From Streptomyces sp. NBC_01233 (GTDB lineage: Bacteria; Actinomycetota; Actinomycetes; Streptomycetales; Streptomycetaceae), in NCBI RefSeq assembly GCF_035989305.1, contig NZ_CP108514.1, positions 6,800,501 to 6,864,500 on the forward strand: DNA of 64,000 nt, in the 5' to 3' direction. Shown here in pieces: positions 1 to 8,386 of this stretch (position 1 is the stretch's first letter; each line of letters starts with the position of its first letter). The position numbers were made by a program, and so were the translations under genes. The notes under the pieces were generated by a model, which saw nothing but the letters and a program-made list of their open reading frames with translations, was not told the DNA's origin and did no database searches.

Positions 1-108
1 TGTTGAACGATCTCCACTTGTGACGCATCGACAGGGGCCGTGTCGGTGGGCGGGGTTAAGGTCCCTCTCAAGGCGCGCGCATCAAGAACCTCAAGGAGGA
101 GATCCGGC

Positions 109-561
109 ATGAGCAGGACCGGCGGCAGCACGCACGAGGGATTCACGGCCGAGGAGCGGGCCGCGATGAAGGACCACGCCCAGGAGCTGAAGACGGCCGC
201 GCGCCGCAGCTCGCGCGCGGACAAGGCGGCGGAGGCGGAGCGGGAGGTCCTCGCGAAGATCGCCGAGATGCAGGACTCGGACCGGATCATGGCCGAGCGC
301 GTGCACGCCGTCATCACGGCCGCCGCCCCGGTCCTCGCGCCGAAGCTCTGGTACGGGATGCCCTCCTACGCCCTGGACGGCAAGGTCGTCTGTTTCTTCC
401 AGAGCGCGGAGAAGTTCAAGGCGCGCTACGCGACCCTCGGCTTCAGCGACCTGGCCAAGCTGGACGAGGGCGCGATGTGGGCGGCCGGCTTCGCCCTGAC
501 CGAGGTGACGGCCGAGGTGGAGGAGCGGATCGCCGCGCTCGTGAAGCAGGCCGTGAGCTGA
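109..561 (+). CDS. DUF1801 (YdhG-like) domain protein
   Basis: A 150-residue soluble protein of the DUF1801 group, a small alpha/beta fold sometimes named 'iron chaperone' after distant frataxin-like similarity; its biochemical role is not established. The core is visible around residues 63-140 ([19 protein letters not shown], then a conserved [10 protein letters not shown] segment). The first 60 residues are charged and Ala/Lys/Glu-rich, probably helical. ATG at 109 was chosen because a strong AAGGAGGAG ribosome-binding site ends a few bases upstream; a longer frame reaching back to position 40 has no such site. A clear hairpin terminator follows, so it is probably transcribed alone, separately from recA. 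Confidence 0.8.
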   Translation: MSRTGGSTHEGFTAEERAAMKDHAQELKTAARRSSRADKAAEAEREVLAKIAEMQDSDRIMAERVHAVITAAAPVLAPKLWYGMPSYALDGKVVCFFQSAEKFKARYATLGFSDLAKLDEGAMWAAGFALTEVTAEVEERIAALVKQAVS

Positions 562-591
562 CGCCCTCGCCCCGACGGATCCCGGGCCCGC

Positions 592-624
592 GAAGCCCCC
601 GCCCGGTCACCGGGCGGGGGCTTC
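592..624. terminator. Hairpin terminator after the DUF1801 gene
   Basis: GAAGCCCCCGCCCGG and its complement CCGGGCGGGGGCTTC form a 15-bp stem with a tiny loop. It lies 30 bases past the stop codon at 561. There is no T-tract, which is usual in Streptomyces. Confidence 0.85.
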
Positions 625-732
625 GGCCTACCTGGTCACGGCGGGCTCGAAGGGTGCGAGGCCAAGGAGTCCGCTACTGACGGCGCCGGGGCGGCCGCGG
701 GCCCGGCAACGGGCGGGGTGGGCGTGGCGCGC

Positions 733-760
733 TTGACAGGGAAATCGAACATCTATTCTG
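733..760 (+). promoter_or_regulatory. recA promoter with LexA SOS box
   Basis: TTGACA at 733-738 is a good -35 hexamer. TCGAACATCTATTC at 745-758 matches the actinobacterial/Gram-positive LexA site (CGAAC-N4-GTTCG) perfectly in the left half and partly in the right half (ATTCT). A TATTCT at 754-759 could be the -10, which would put the SOS box across the RNA polymerase site. This fits LexA repression of recA; lexA itself is at 45709-46503. Confidence 0.75.
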
Positions 761-863
761 ATGAGTTATCCACAGCCGAACCGGTCGTGGAGGCGCATTG
801 TCAGTGGCAGGCATTAGCGTCAATGGCGTGAAGCGATCGACTCAAGCAAACCGGGTGGAACCC

Positions 864-1970
864 ATGGCAGGCACCGACCGCGAGAAGGCTCTCGACGCCG
901 CTCTCGCACAGATTGAACGGCAATTCGGCAAGGGTGCGGTCATGCGCCTCGGCGACAAGCCGAACGACCCCATCGAGGTCATCCCCACCGGGTCGACCGC
1001 GCTGGACATCGCGCTCGGCGTCGGCGGGCTGCCCCGCGGCCGCGTGATCGAGGTGTACGGGCCGGAGTCCTCCGGTAAGACGACCCTGACCCTGCACGCC
1101 GTGGCCAACGCGCAGAAGGCCGGCGGCACCGTCGCCTTCGTGGATGCCGAGCACGCGCTCGACCCCGAGTACGCGAAGGCGCTCGGCGTGGACACCGACA
1201 ACCTCATCCTGTCGCAGCCGGACACCGGCGAGCAGGCGCTGGAGATCGTGGACATGCTCGTCCGCTCCGGTGCCCTCGACCTGATCGTCATCGACTCCGT
1301 GGCGGCCCTCGTGCCGCGCGCGGAGATCGAGGGTGAGATGGGCGACTCGCACGTGGGTCTCCAGGCCCGTCTGATGAGCCAGGCGCTCCGGAAGATCACC
1401 GGTGCGCTCAACCAGTCCAAGACCACCGCGATCTTCATCAACCAGCTCCGCGAGAAGATCGGTGTGATGTTCGGCTCGCCGGAGACCACCACCGGTGGCC
1501 GCGCGCTGAAGTTCTACGCCTCCGTACGCCTCGACATCCGCCGTATCGAGACCCTGAAGGACGGCACGGACGCGGTCGGTAACCGCACCCGCGTCAAGGT
1601 GGTCAAGAACAAGGTCGCGCCCCCGTTCAAGCAGGCCGAGTTCGACATCCTCTACGGCCAGGGCATCAGCCGCGAGGGTGGACTGATCGACATGGGCGTG
1701 GAGCACGGCTTCGTGCGCAAGGCCGGTGCCTGGTACACGTACGAGGGCGACCAGCTCGGCCAGGGCAAGGAGAACGCCCGTAACTTCCTGAAGGACAACC
1801 CGGATCTCGCCAACGAGATCGAGCGGAAGATCAAGGAGAAGCTGGGCGTGGGTGTCCGCAAGGACGCCGCCGCCGATGGCGCCGCCGCTGCGCCCGCCGA
1901 GGCCACGGCCGTGCCCGCGCCCGCGTCGAAGGCCAAGACGACGGCCAAGGCCGCCGTGGCCAAGAGCTGA
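864..1970 (+). CDS. recA: Recombinase RecA
   Basis: DNA strand-exchange ATPase that pairs homologous strands and, as a nucleoprotein filament, triggers LexA self-cleavage. The 368-residue length is normal for Streptomyces. The Walker A motif [10 protein letters not shown] lies near residue 60; conserved [12 protein letters not shown], the L1/L2 region ([35 protein letters not shown]) and the [12 protein letters not shown] segment are all intact. The last 30 residues are an Ala/Lys-rich tail typical of actinomycete RecA. ATG at 864 ([10 protein letters not shown]) matches the family start; the frame is open back to a TTG at 798, but that extension is not conserved. recX follows after only 3 bases, so the two are cotranscribed. 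Confidence 0.98.
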   Translation: MAGTDREKALDAALAQIERQFGKGAVMRLGDKPNDPIEVIPTGSTALDIALGVGGLPRGRVIEVYGPESSGKTTLTLHAVANAQKAGGTVAFVDAEHALDPEYAKALGVDTDNLILSQPDTGEQALEIVDMLVRSGALDLIVIDSVAALVPRAEIEGEMGDSHVGLQARLMSQALRKITGALNQSKTTAIFINQLREKIGVMFGSPETTTGGRALKFYASVRLDIRRIETLKDGTDAVGNRTRVKVVKNKVAPPFKQAEFDILYGQGISREGGLIDMGVEHGFVRKAGAWYTYEGDQLGQGKENARNFLKDNPDLANEIERKIKEKLGVGVRKDAAADGAAAAPAEATAVPAPASKAKTTAKAAVAKS

Positions 1971-1973
1971 CCC

Positions 1974-2540
1974 GTGCAGGAGCAGGAAGGGGGCGGCAGG
2001 AGCAGGCGCGGTCGTGAGGACCGCCAGGAACTGCCGCCCCAGAGCCCCGAGGAGCAGGCGCGGGCGATCTGCCTGCGCCTGCTCACGGGGAGCCCGCGCA
2101 CCCGGCGCCAGCTCGCGGACGCCCTGCACAAGCGGGGCATCCCCGAGGAGGTGTCGCAGCAGGTCCTCTCCCGGTACGAGGAGGTGGGCCTGATCGACGA
2201 CGCCGCCTTCGCCGGAGCCTGGGTCGAGTCCCGGCACCGCGGCCGGGGCCTGGCCCGCCGGGCGCTCGCCCAGGAGCTCCGGACCAAGGGGGTGCACGCG
2301 ACCCTCGTGGAGGAGGCCCTGGAGCTGCTCGACTCCGAGCAGGAGGAACAGGCCGCCCGGGAGCTCGTGGAGCGCAAGCTCCGCGCCACCCGGGGCCTGG
2401 AGCGCGACAAGCGGATCCGGCGCCTCGCCGGGATGCTCGCGCGCAAGGGATACCCGGAGGGCATGGCCCTGCGGGTGGTCCGCCGTGCGCTGGAGGCGGA
2501 GGGCGAGGACGCCGACGAGCTCGGGTACCCGGGGGAGTGA
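1974..2540 (+). CDS. recX: Regulatory protein RecX
   Basis: RecX binds RecA filaments and limits RecA activity. The 188-residue protein has the typical three-helix repeats, seen as ARAICLRLLTGSPRTRRQLADAL, VLSRYEEVGLIDDAAFAGAWVESR and RRALAQELRTKGV. It starts with GTG at 1974, three bases after the recA stop, the standard arrangement that keeps the inhibitor at a low ratio to RecA. The Glu/Gly/Arg-rich first 25 residues are variable in the family. Confidence 0.95.
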   Translation: MQEQEGGGRSRRGREDRQELPPQSPEEQARAICLRLLTGSPRTRRQLADALHKRGIPEEVSQQVLSRYEEVGLIDDAAFAGAWVESRHRGRGLARRALAQELRTKGVHATLVEEALELLDSEQEEQAARELVERKLRATRGLERDKRIRRLAGMLARKGYPEGMALRVVRRALEAEGEDADELGYPGE

Positions 2541-2549
2541 GCCGCCGGG

Positions 2550-2573
2550 CCCGGGGTGGGGGTAGCCCCCGGG
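2550..2573. terminator. Possible hairpin terminator after recX
   Basis: CCCGGGG (2550-2556) pairs with CCCCGGG (2567-2573) across a short G-rich loop, 10 bases after the recX stop. The stem is short but GC-only. Confidence 0.45.
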
Positions 2574-2630
2574 TGCGGATGTCGGGGTACGCCAGTGCCA
2601 GGAGGTTTGCCCGCCAGCAGAGTTGACGGA

Positions 2631-3690
2631 ATGATGCTGCGCTACGCCCTTCAGGCCCGCCGGGACCGCACAGCCGGTTTCCTCGGTGCCATCGGTCGCA
2701 CTGCTGTGCGCGGCCGCCCGCGTCACCGCCTGCGGAACCCTCCTGGAAACGGGACTCCGCAGAAAGATCGGCACCGAGCGCTACGCATCCGCGCCCGTCC
2801 TCTTCTCCGCCGACCAGAACGTCCACGAGACCACGGTCAAGAGGAAGGGCGAGGGGGAGAAGGCCAAGACCAAGACCAAGACCAAGAGCGAGCACAAGGC
2901 CAAGCCCGTCGCCGAGCGGGCCCGGCTCCCGGCAGCCACCGTGGACGCGGTCCGTGCCGTGCCCGGCGTCGAGCGGGCCGTGCCCGAGCTCCGTTCCAGA
3001 CCGTCCCGCTGGTCAAGGCCTCCGGCGAGCCCAAGCCCTCGTACGGACACGCCTGGGCCTCCGCTGCGCTGACCCCCTTCACGATCACCGAGGGCCGTGC
3101 GCCCCGGGGCGGCGGCGAGATCGTCCTCGACCGGGCGCCGGCCGCCCGCGCGGGGCTGAAGCCCGGCTCCGAGCTCACCGTCCATTCCACCGGCGAGCCC
3201 AGGACGTACCAGGTCAGCGGGATCGCGACCACGCCCCGCGGCGACCTCGCCCGGCAGAGCACGCTGTTCTTCAGCGACGACGAGGCCCGGCGCCTCGCAG
3301 CCCGCGACGGGCAGGTCAGCGCCATCGGGGTGCTGCCCGCACCGGGTGTCGACGCCGGTGAGCTCGCCGACCGGGTCGCGCAGGCGCTGAAGGGCACCAC
3401 GGCGCAGGTCAGTACGGGGGACGAGCGCGGGCCGGTGGAGTTCCTCGACGCCGCCGGCGCCCGGATCAAGCTGGTCTCCATGGGCGGCGCGATTGGGCGG
3501 CACCTCGCTCCTGGTCGCGACCCTCGTGGTGGTCGGCACCTTCGCGCTCTCCGTCCAGCAGCGCCACCGCGAACTCGCCCTGCTGCGGCGCCGGCGGTGC
3601 GGCCGGTCGCGTACGCGGTGGTGCTGGGGGTGGGCGGATTGTTGGCCCTCGCGGCGACTTCCCTCCCGGGGAGGGTGGCCCCGGTAGAGG
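2631..3690 (+). pseudogene. Degraded FtsX-type ABC transporter permease
   Basis: Remains of a large FtsX/MacB-type permease. It begins at ATG 2631 (MMLRYALQARRDRTAGFLG), shifts by one base near 2685 into the frame reading VALLCAAARVTACGTLLETGL, returns to the first frame near 2990 (VPLVKASGEPKPSYGHAW, then a periplasmic-type domain to about 3490), shifts again near 3490 to LLVATLVVVGTFALSVQQRHRELALLR (typical FtsX membrane segment with the RHRELALLR loop), and ends with AYAVVLGVGGLLALAATSL in the first frame. Intact relatives are about 800 residues long, so large parts of the middle and C-terminus are gone. No ATP-binding subunit is adjacent. The gene is clearly inactive. Confidence 0.8.
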
Positions 3691-3771
3691 TGGCCACGGC
3701 CAAGGCCTGGCCCTGGCCCTGGTCCGGACCCGTGCGGCGCCGTTGCGGGGGCTCCGCCCCCGAGCCCCCGC

Positions 3772-3851
3772 GCCTCAAGCGCCGGCGGGGCTGAAAGATC
3801 GCCTCAAGCGCCGGCGGGGCTGAATGATCGCTTCAGACGCCGGCGGGGCTG
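3772..3851. repeat. 29-bp tandem repeat, three copies
   Basis: GCCTCAAGCGCCGGCGGGGC followed by TGAAAGATC is repeated at 3772-3800 and 3801-3829 (one mismatch); a third, partial copy (GCTTCAGACGCCGGCGGGGCTG) runs 3830-3851. The motif resembles the CGCCGGCGGGGCTG element scattered through Streptomyces intergenic regions. The third copy overlaps the end of the rhodanese gene. Confidence 0.8.
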
Positions 3852-4234
3852 TCGGTGACCGGGAGGCCGGCTGATTTCCAGGCCTGGAAGCCGCCGGTCA
3901 GGTCGGTCGCGCGGTGGAGGCCCAGGGCGTGGAGGGAGGCCGCGGCGAGGCTGGAGGCGTAGCCCTCGTTGCAGATCACCACCACTTGGAGGTCGTGGCT
4001 CGTGGCCTCGGGGGCGCGGTGGCTGCCGCGGGGGTCCAGGCGCCATTCCAGTTCGTTGCGCTCGACCACCAGCGCCCCCGGGATCAGGCCGTCGCGCTCG
4101 CGCAGGGCCTGATAGCGGATGTCCACCAGCAGGGCGCCGGCGCGGGAGGCGGCGTGCGCCTCCTCCGGGCCGACGCGGGTGTAGCCAGCGCGGACCTGCT
4201 CCAGCAGCTCGTCGATGTCGGCCGGGGCGCTCAC
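3833..4234 (-). CDS. Rhodanese-like domain protein
   Basis: A single-domain rhodanese of 133 residues that would carry persulfide sulfur on a cysteine. The active-site loop is CNEGYAS with Cys88, preceded by the usual VVVI strand; the C-terminal GGFQAWKSAGLPV motif is typical of the fold. It starts with GTG at 4234, and this codon overlaps the stop of the cysteine dioxygenase gene (GTGA), so translation is coupled. Together with that enzyme and the Cys-rich leader it suggests cytoplasmic handling of sulfane sulfur or of products of cysteine oxidation. The last codons lie in a tandem repeat, so the C-terminus may have been altered by repeat expansion. Confidence 0.88.
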   Translation of the reverse strand: MSAPADIDELLEQVRAGYTRVGPEEAHAASRAGALLVDIRYQALRERDGLIPGALVVERNELEWRLDPRGSHRAPEATSHDLQVVVICNEGYASSLAAASLHALGLHRATDLTGGFQAWKSAGLPVTDSPAGV

Positions 4235-4779
4235 TGCCAGTCCGCCGGACGCTCGACGTGCTCGAGGTGGAGCACCGGGCCGCTGCGGCTGTAGCGGCGG
4301 ATCAGCGGGAGCGGCGGGTGGTACGCGTGCACCGAGACCGCGTGCTCGGTCGGGGACTCGTTGAGGACCTCGTGCACGTGGTGGCGCCCGAAGGCCCGTC
4401 CGGTGCCCGTGTCCAGCCTGCGGCTGCGGTCGACGTCGGGGGCCAGCTCCAGCGACCGCCAGCCCTCGGAGGGCAGCCGTACGGTCAGCGAGTGTTCGGT
4501 GAGCCGGCCGCGCGCGGTGGCGAACGCGCCCCGCGATTCGGCGTGGTCGTGCCAGCCGGTGCCGGTGCCCGGCGGCCAGCCGATCAGCCAGGCCTCGCTG
4601 CCGCCCGGCCCGTCCAGCCGGATCCAGGTGCGGCCCTCGGGATCGAGCGGCAGCGAAGCCACGACGGCGGGATCGGCGGCCGTGCGGAGGGCGAAGTCGA
4701 GGAGTTCGGCGGCCGTGGGGCCCCCGGCCGTCACGGGCTCAGGGGCGTACGGGCGTGCGGTGGACGCGGGTGCAGACAT
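4231..4779 (-). CDS. Cysteine dioxygenase family protein (cupin)
   Basis: Thiol dioxygenase of the cupin fold that would oxidise cysteine to cysteine sulfinate with non-haem iron. Two cupin motifs are visible: W-H77-D-H79 in a GTGWHDHAESRGAF segment and H134-V-H136-E further on, giving the 3-His iron site of the family. The 182-residue length is normal for bacterial enzymes. ATG at 4779 (MSAPASTARP) is the likely start; an in-frame extension to 4833 exists but has no good ribosome-binding site. It is preceded by a Cys-rich leader peptide gene and overlaps the rhodanese gene, forming a small sulfur operon read leftwards. Confidence 0.85.
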   Translation of the reverse strand: MSAPASTARPYAPEPVTAGGPTAAELLDFALRTAADPAVVASLPLDPEGRTWIRLDGPGGSEAWLIGWPPGTGTGWHDHAESRGAFATARGRLTEHSLTVRLPSEGWRSLELAPDVDRSRRLDTGTGRAFGRHHVHEVLNESPTEHAVSVHAYHPPLPLIRRYSRSGPVLHLEHVERPADWQ

Positions 4780-4857
4780 GAAGGGGGACCGTTCCTGGGT
4801 TCGCGGAGGTGCGCGCAGGCCGGTGGACGGCACGGGGCGCGCGGAGGGAAGGGCGAA

Positions 4858-4944
4858 TCAGCAGGAAGGGCGACACACGCAGCCCGCGTAGCGGAGCAGG
4901 TCCATATGGACCCTCCGCCACAGGCGTACGTCGTTGCCGGTCAT
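4858..4944 (-). CDS. Cysteine-rich leader peptide of the cysteine dioxygenase operon
   Basis: A 28-codon gene ending in RYAGCVCRPSC, the ending shared by the 'putative leader peptides' found in front of sulfur-metabolism genes in Streptomyces. It reads MTGNDVRLWRRVHMDLLRY and then the Cys motif, with three Cys in the last seven codons. The stop lies 78 bases upstream of the dioxygenase start at 4779. Known poly-Cys leaders in actinobacteria act as cysteine-responsive attenuators: ribosome stalling on Cys codons changes downstream RNA folding. GC-rich complementary segments (GCGCGC pairs) lie in the 78-base gap and could form the switch, but I could not fold them. Easily missed because of its size. 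Confidence 0.85.
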   Translation of the reverse strand: MTGNDVRLWRRVHMDLLRYAGCVCRPSC

Positions 4945-4976
4945 TCGGCGAGTGAACCACGAGTCCGGGAGGACGG

Positions 4977-6551
4977 TCAATCGATCACCACGGTCGGTGT
5001 CGTCGAGGGCGCGGTTCGCCGGGGCGTGGGCGCGCCCGCCCGGACCGTGTCCGCCGCCTCGTACAGTTCCGCGGGGCGGACGCCCGCGAAGGTCGCCGCC
5101 AGATGCCCGTCCGGCCGTACGAGCAGCACGGTGTGGGCCGGCGCCCCCGGGTAGGAGTCCGCGACCAGCAGGTCGGTGCGGACCGGGAGGGCGCTGACCG
5201 CCGCGGCGAGGCGGGGCATCAGTCCGGCGCCGAGCCAGTGGCGCCGGTCCCAGACCCCGGTGCCCGGGGCGACCAGGACCACCAGCAGCCGGCCCTGCCC
5301 CAGCAGGTCCCGCAGCGGCACGGTCGACCCGTCGGGTGCGGTCACGGGCACGTTCGCCACCGGACCGCCCGGTTCGGTGGCCGTCGGGACCTCGCGTACG
5401 GCGACCGGCGGGGCGTACGTCGGCTCCGCGCCCAGCGGCCCGCGCCCCAGGTGGCCGTCGGTGAGGAGGGATTCGGCGGAGCGCGAGGCTCCGGGCAGGT
5501 AGGTGCGCAGGCCGCCGCCGGCCCGCAGCGTCGGAATCGCCTGGTCGGCCGCGCGCAGCCGGGAGGCGACCGCGGTGCGCCGCTCGCCCTCGTAGCTGTC
5601 GAGCAGGGCCTCGGACGCTCCCTGGTGCCAGGCCAGGGACAGCTTCCACGCGAGGCTCTCGGCGTCCCGGAGCCCCTCCTCGACCTCTTGGGTGCCGAGT
5701 GCGCCCAGCAGGTGCGCGGCGTCGCCGGCGAGGAAGGCGCGGCCGTCGCGCCAGCGCCGGGCGAGGCGGTGGTGCAGGGTGTGGACCCCGGTGTCGATGA
5801 GGTCGTACGGGGGCGTCTTGCCCCCGCACCACACCGCGAGGGTGTCCCGGATCAGGGTCACCAGCAGGTCGGGGGTCACCAGCTCCCCGCGGGCGGGAAG
5901 CAGCCAGTCCAGCCGCCACACCCCGTCGGGCAGCGGCCGGGAGGTGACCTCCTGCGGCGGACTGCGGTGCAGCAGGGCCTCGCCCGGCCAGGGAAGTTCG
6001 GTGCGCAGTGCGGCCACGGCGTGCCGTTCGACGGCGGTGCGGCCCGGGAAGCGGATGCCGAGCAGTTTGCGCACGGTGGAGCGGGCGCCGTCGCAGCCGA
6101 CCAGGTAACTCCCGCGCCACCACGTGGTCTCGGCGCCCCGGGTGTGGGCGGTGACCCCGTGGTCGTCCTGTTCCACGGAGTCCACACGGCTCTCGGTGAC
6201 CAACTGGACCAGCGGGTGGGCAGAGGCGGCGTCGCGCAGCCCGCGCGTCAGCGCGTGCTGCGGCACGTGCAGGGGGGCCGGGTGGTCCTCGAAGGTGATC
6301 CGCTGGGCGTCACGGCCGCGCCGCATGGTGCGCCAGGCGGCGAAGTACGCCCCCTCGTCGCGCAGCGTCGTACAGCCCAGCCGGTGGGCCATGGCCGCGG
6401 TGTCGGCGTGCAGGACGACGGTACGGGCCGGGCGCGGTTCCTCCTTGCCGGGCCCTTCGTCGAGCACGACGGAGGGCACGCCCGCGCCCGCCAGGGCGAG
6501 GGACAGGGACAGGCCGACGGGCCCCGCGCCGACGACGATCACCGGGTCCAT
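4977..6551 (-). CDS. FAD-dependent aromatic hydroxylase (PHBH-type monooxygenase)
   Basis: A flavoprotein monooxygenase of 524 residues, class A, that hydroxylates an aromatic substrate using NAD(P)H and oxygen. Visible motifs are the N-terminal FAD-binding VVGAGPVGLSLSLALAGAG, the DG motif YLVGCDGARSTVRKLLG near residue 160, and the GD motif FLAGDAAHLLGALGTQEVEEG near 280. The last 120 residues form a thioredoxin-like tail (PLRDLLGQGRLLVVLVAPG) as in polyketide-tailoring hydroxylases and phenol hydroxylases, but without a CxxC. The usual pocket sequence HxxxPxGGQGMN is replaced by HLLGALGTQEVEEG. ATG at 6551 has a GGGAGCC site. No biosynthetic partners are adjacent, so the substrate is unknown. 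Confidence 0.85.
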   Translation of the reverse strand: MDPVIVVGAGPVGLSLSLALAGAGVPSVVLDEGPGKEEPRPARTVVLHADTAAMAHRLGCTTLRDEGAYFAAWRTMRRGRDAQRITFEDHPAPLHVPQHALTRGLRDAASAHPLVQLVTESRVDSVEQDDHGVTAHTRGAETTWWRGSYLVGCDGARSTVRKLLGIRFPGRTAVERHAVAALRTELPWPGEALLHRSPPQEVTSRPLPDGVWRLDWLLPARGELVTPDLLVTLIRDTLAVWCGGKTPPYDLIDTGVHTLHHRLARRWRDGRAFLAGDAAHLLGALGTQEVEEGLRDAESLAWKLSLAWHQGASEALLDSYEGERRTAVASRLRAADQAIPTLRAGGGLRTYLPGASRSAESLLTDGHLGRGPLGAEPTYAPPVAVREVPTATEPGGPVANVPVTAPDGSTVPLRDLLGQGRLLVVLVAPGTGVWDRRHWLGAGLMPRLAAAVSALPVRTDLLVADSYPGAPAHTVLLVRPDGHLAATFAGVRPAELYEAADTVRAGAPTPRRTAPSTTPTVVID

Positions 6552-6640
6552 GATGTGGCTCCCGGTGTCCGGTATGTGATCACAGAACGTATGCAACCCA
6601 CTGGAGGTGTCTGCGTCAAGTGACACAAGAGGGCGCAACG

Positions 6641-6679
6641 CAGTGTGGTGCGGCGGATGAGTTCCGCCGCACCACACTG
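6641..6679. terminator. Strong hairpin terminator between gluD and the monooxygenase
   Basis: CAGTGTGGTGCGGCGG (6641-6656) and its exact complement (6664-6679) form a perfect 16-bp stem with a 7-base loop. It lies 60 bases past the gluD stop on the minus strand and would end the gluABCD transcript before the FAD monooxygenase gene. Confidence 0.85.
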
Positions 6680-6738
6680 GATACGCACTATGACTGCAGT
6701 CCGGTCAGCCCCGAAGGGGCGGCGAACGGGAGGTGCCG

Positions 6739-7632
6739 TCAGGCTCCGGCGGCCGTGTTCGCCCCGGGGACCGCGTCGTCGATCTCTTCCGCGCCGAGCA
6801 CCGCGCCGGTGCTCTTCTTCGACTTCCTCAGCCGGCCCTCGAGCTGGGAGGCGAAGGTGGTGAGGCCGAAGTTCACCACAATGTAGATCAGGGCGATCAC
6901 GACGAGCGTGGCGATGGTGTTGCTGTAGTTGGCCGAGATCTGCCGGTTCATGGAGAGCAGTTCCTGGAAGCCGAGCAGGGCGCCACCGAGCGCGGTGTCC
7001 TTGAGGATCACCACGAGCTGGCTGACCAGGGCCGGCAGCATCGCCGTGACGGCCTGCGGGATCAGGACGTAGAACATCGTCTGACCCTTGCGCATGCCGA
7101 TCGCCTTGGCCGCGTCGGTCTGGCCGCGGGGCAGGGAGAGCACACCGGCCCGGACGATCTCGGCGATGACGGCCGAGTTGTAGAGGACCAGGCCCGTGAC
7201 GACGGCCCAGAACGGCCGGGTGTCGGACGGGACGTCCATGAACTGCGGTGCGTACAGCGCGCTGCTGAACAGCATGAGCATCAGTACCGGGATGGCACGG
7301 AAGAACTCCACCCACGTACCGACCGGCCCCCGCACCCAGGCGTGGTCGGACAGCCGGCCGATGCCCAGCACCGCTCCCAGCGGGAGGGCGATCAGCATGG
7401 CGAGCGCCCCGGCCTTGAGGGTCTCCATCAGGCCGGGAATCAGGTACGTGGTCCACACCCGGCTGTCGGTGACGAACGGGGTCCACTTGTCGGCTTCGAG
7501 CTGGCCGTTCTCCGCCATGAGGGACAGAGCCCACCACATGAAGAGCCCGAACAGGACGATGAAGATCCCGCTGTAGATCCAGTTGCGCGCCTTGGCCTTG
7601 GGGCCGGGGACGTCGTACAGCACGGAGGTCAT
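6739..7632 (-). CDS. gluD: Glutamate ABC transporter permease GluD
   Basis: Membrane subunit of a polar amino-acid (glutamate) importer, 297 residues, His/Glu/Gln/Arg permease family. It has an N-terminal membrane segment (GIFIVLFGLFMWWALSLM), further segments, and the EAA coupling loop seen as DAAKAIGMRKGQTMFYVLIPQAV, which contacts the ATPase GluA. The charged tail after the last membrane segment (RLRKSKKSTG) is cytoplasmic. Its ATG overlaps the gluC stop (ATGA), so translation is coupled. It is the last gene of gluA-gluB-gluC-gluD and is followed by a strong terminator. Confidence 0.93.
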   Translation of the reverse strand: MTSVLYDVPGPKAKARNWIYSGIFIVLFGLFMWWALSLMAENGQLEADKWTPFVTDSRVWTTYLIPGLMETLKAGALAMLIALPLGAVLGIGRLSDHAWVRGPVGTWVEFFRAIPVLMLMLFSSALYAPQFMDVPSDTRPFWAVVTGLVLYNSAVIAEIVRAGVLSLPRGQTDAAKAIGMRKGQTMFYVLIPQAVTAMLPALVSQLVVILKDTALGGALLGFQELLSMNRQISANYSNTIATLVVIALIYIVVNFGLTTFASQLEGRLRKSKKSTGAVLGAEEIDDAVPGANTAAGA

Positions 7633-8303
7633 CGCTTCACCGCCACTCGCTTGGCCACCCAGCCCAGGAGCAGGCCGGTGGGCAGGGTCAGCAGGACGAA
7701 GCCGAGGGCGAAGATCGCGAAGACGGCGAAGAGGGCCTGCGCCTCGTTCTCCATCATTTCCTTCATCAGCAGAGCCGCCTCGGCCACGCCGATGGTCGCC
7801 GCCACCGTGGTGTTCTTGGTGAGCGCGATCAGTACGTTGGCGAGCGGTGCCACGACCGCCCGGAAGGCCTGGGGGAGCACGATCAGGGTGAGCACCTGGA
7901 AGAAGCTCAGCCCCAGTGCCCGGGCCGCCTCGGCCTGGCCGACGGGCACGGTGTTGATGCCGGAGCGCAGGGCCTCGCAGACGAAGGTGCCGGTGTAGGC
8001 GATCAGTCCGAGGACCGCGAGCCGGAAGCCGATCTCCTTGAAGGTGTCGCCGCCCAGGTTGATTTTGAGGGTCTGGCTGAGACCCAGTGAGCAGCCGATG
8101 ACCAGCAAGGTCAGCGGGGTGTTGCGCACCAGGTTGACGTACGCGGTACCGAAGCCCCGCAGCAGCGGGACCGGGCTGACCCGCATCCCCGCCAGGACGG
8201 TGCCCCAGATCAGGGACCCGACCGCCGAGTAGAGGGTGAGCTGAACCGTCACCCAGAAGGCTCCGAGCACGTCGTACTGCCCGGAATCAAGAAAATCGAA
8301 CAC
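7629..8303 (-). CDS. gluC: Glutamate ABC transporter permease GluC
   Basis: Second membrane subunit of the glutamate importer, 224 residues. Membrane segments include FWVTVQLTLYSAVGSLIWGTVLAG near the start and a last one near residue 200; the EAA loop reads EAARALGLSFFQVLTLIVLPQAF. It pairs with GluD to form the heterodimeric channel. GTG at 8303 is the start. A large hairpin sits between gluB and this gene, which probably lowers its expression compared with the binding protein. Confidence 0.93.
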   Translation of the reverse strand: MFDFLDSGQYDVLGAFWVTVQLTLYSAVGSLIWGTVLAGMRVSPVPLLRGFGTAYVNLVRNTPLTLLVIGCSLGLSQTLKINLGGDTFKEIGFRLAVLGLIAYTGTFVCEALRSGINTVPVGQAEAARALGLSFFQVLTLIVLPQAFRAVVAPLANVLIALTKNTTVAATIGVAEAALLMKEMMENEAQALFAVFAIFALGFVLLTLPTGLLLGWVAKRVAVKR

Positions 8304-8331
8304 GATGCCCTGCGCTCTCCCCAGGATGGCC

Positions 8332-8380
8332 GGTGAGGTGCGGCGCCGCCCGCGGCAGGCGGGCGGCGACGCACCTCACC
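8332..8380. promoter_or_regulatory. Intra-operon hairpin between gluB and gluC
   Basis: GGTGAGGTGC (8332-8341) pairs with GCACCTCACC (8371-8380), and the inner GCCGCCCGC/GCGGGCGGC segment extends the stem. It begins just after the gluB stop. Such structures in binding-protein ABC operons partly stop transcription or protect the upstream mRNA, raising the binding protein over the permeases. Confidence 0.7.
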
Positions 8381-8386
8381 GATGAA

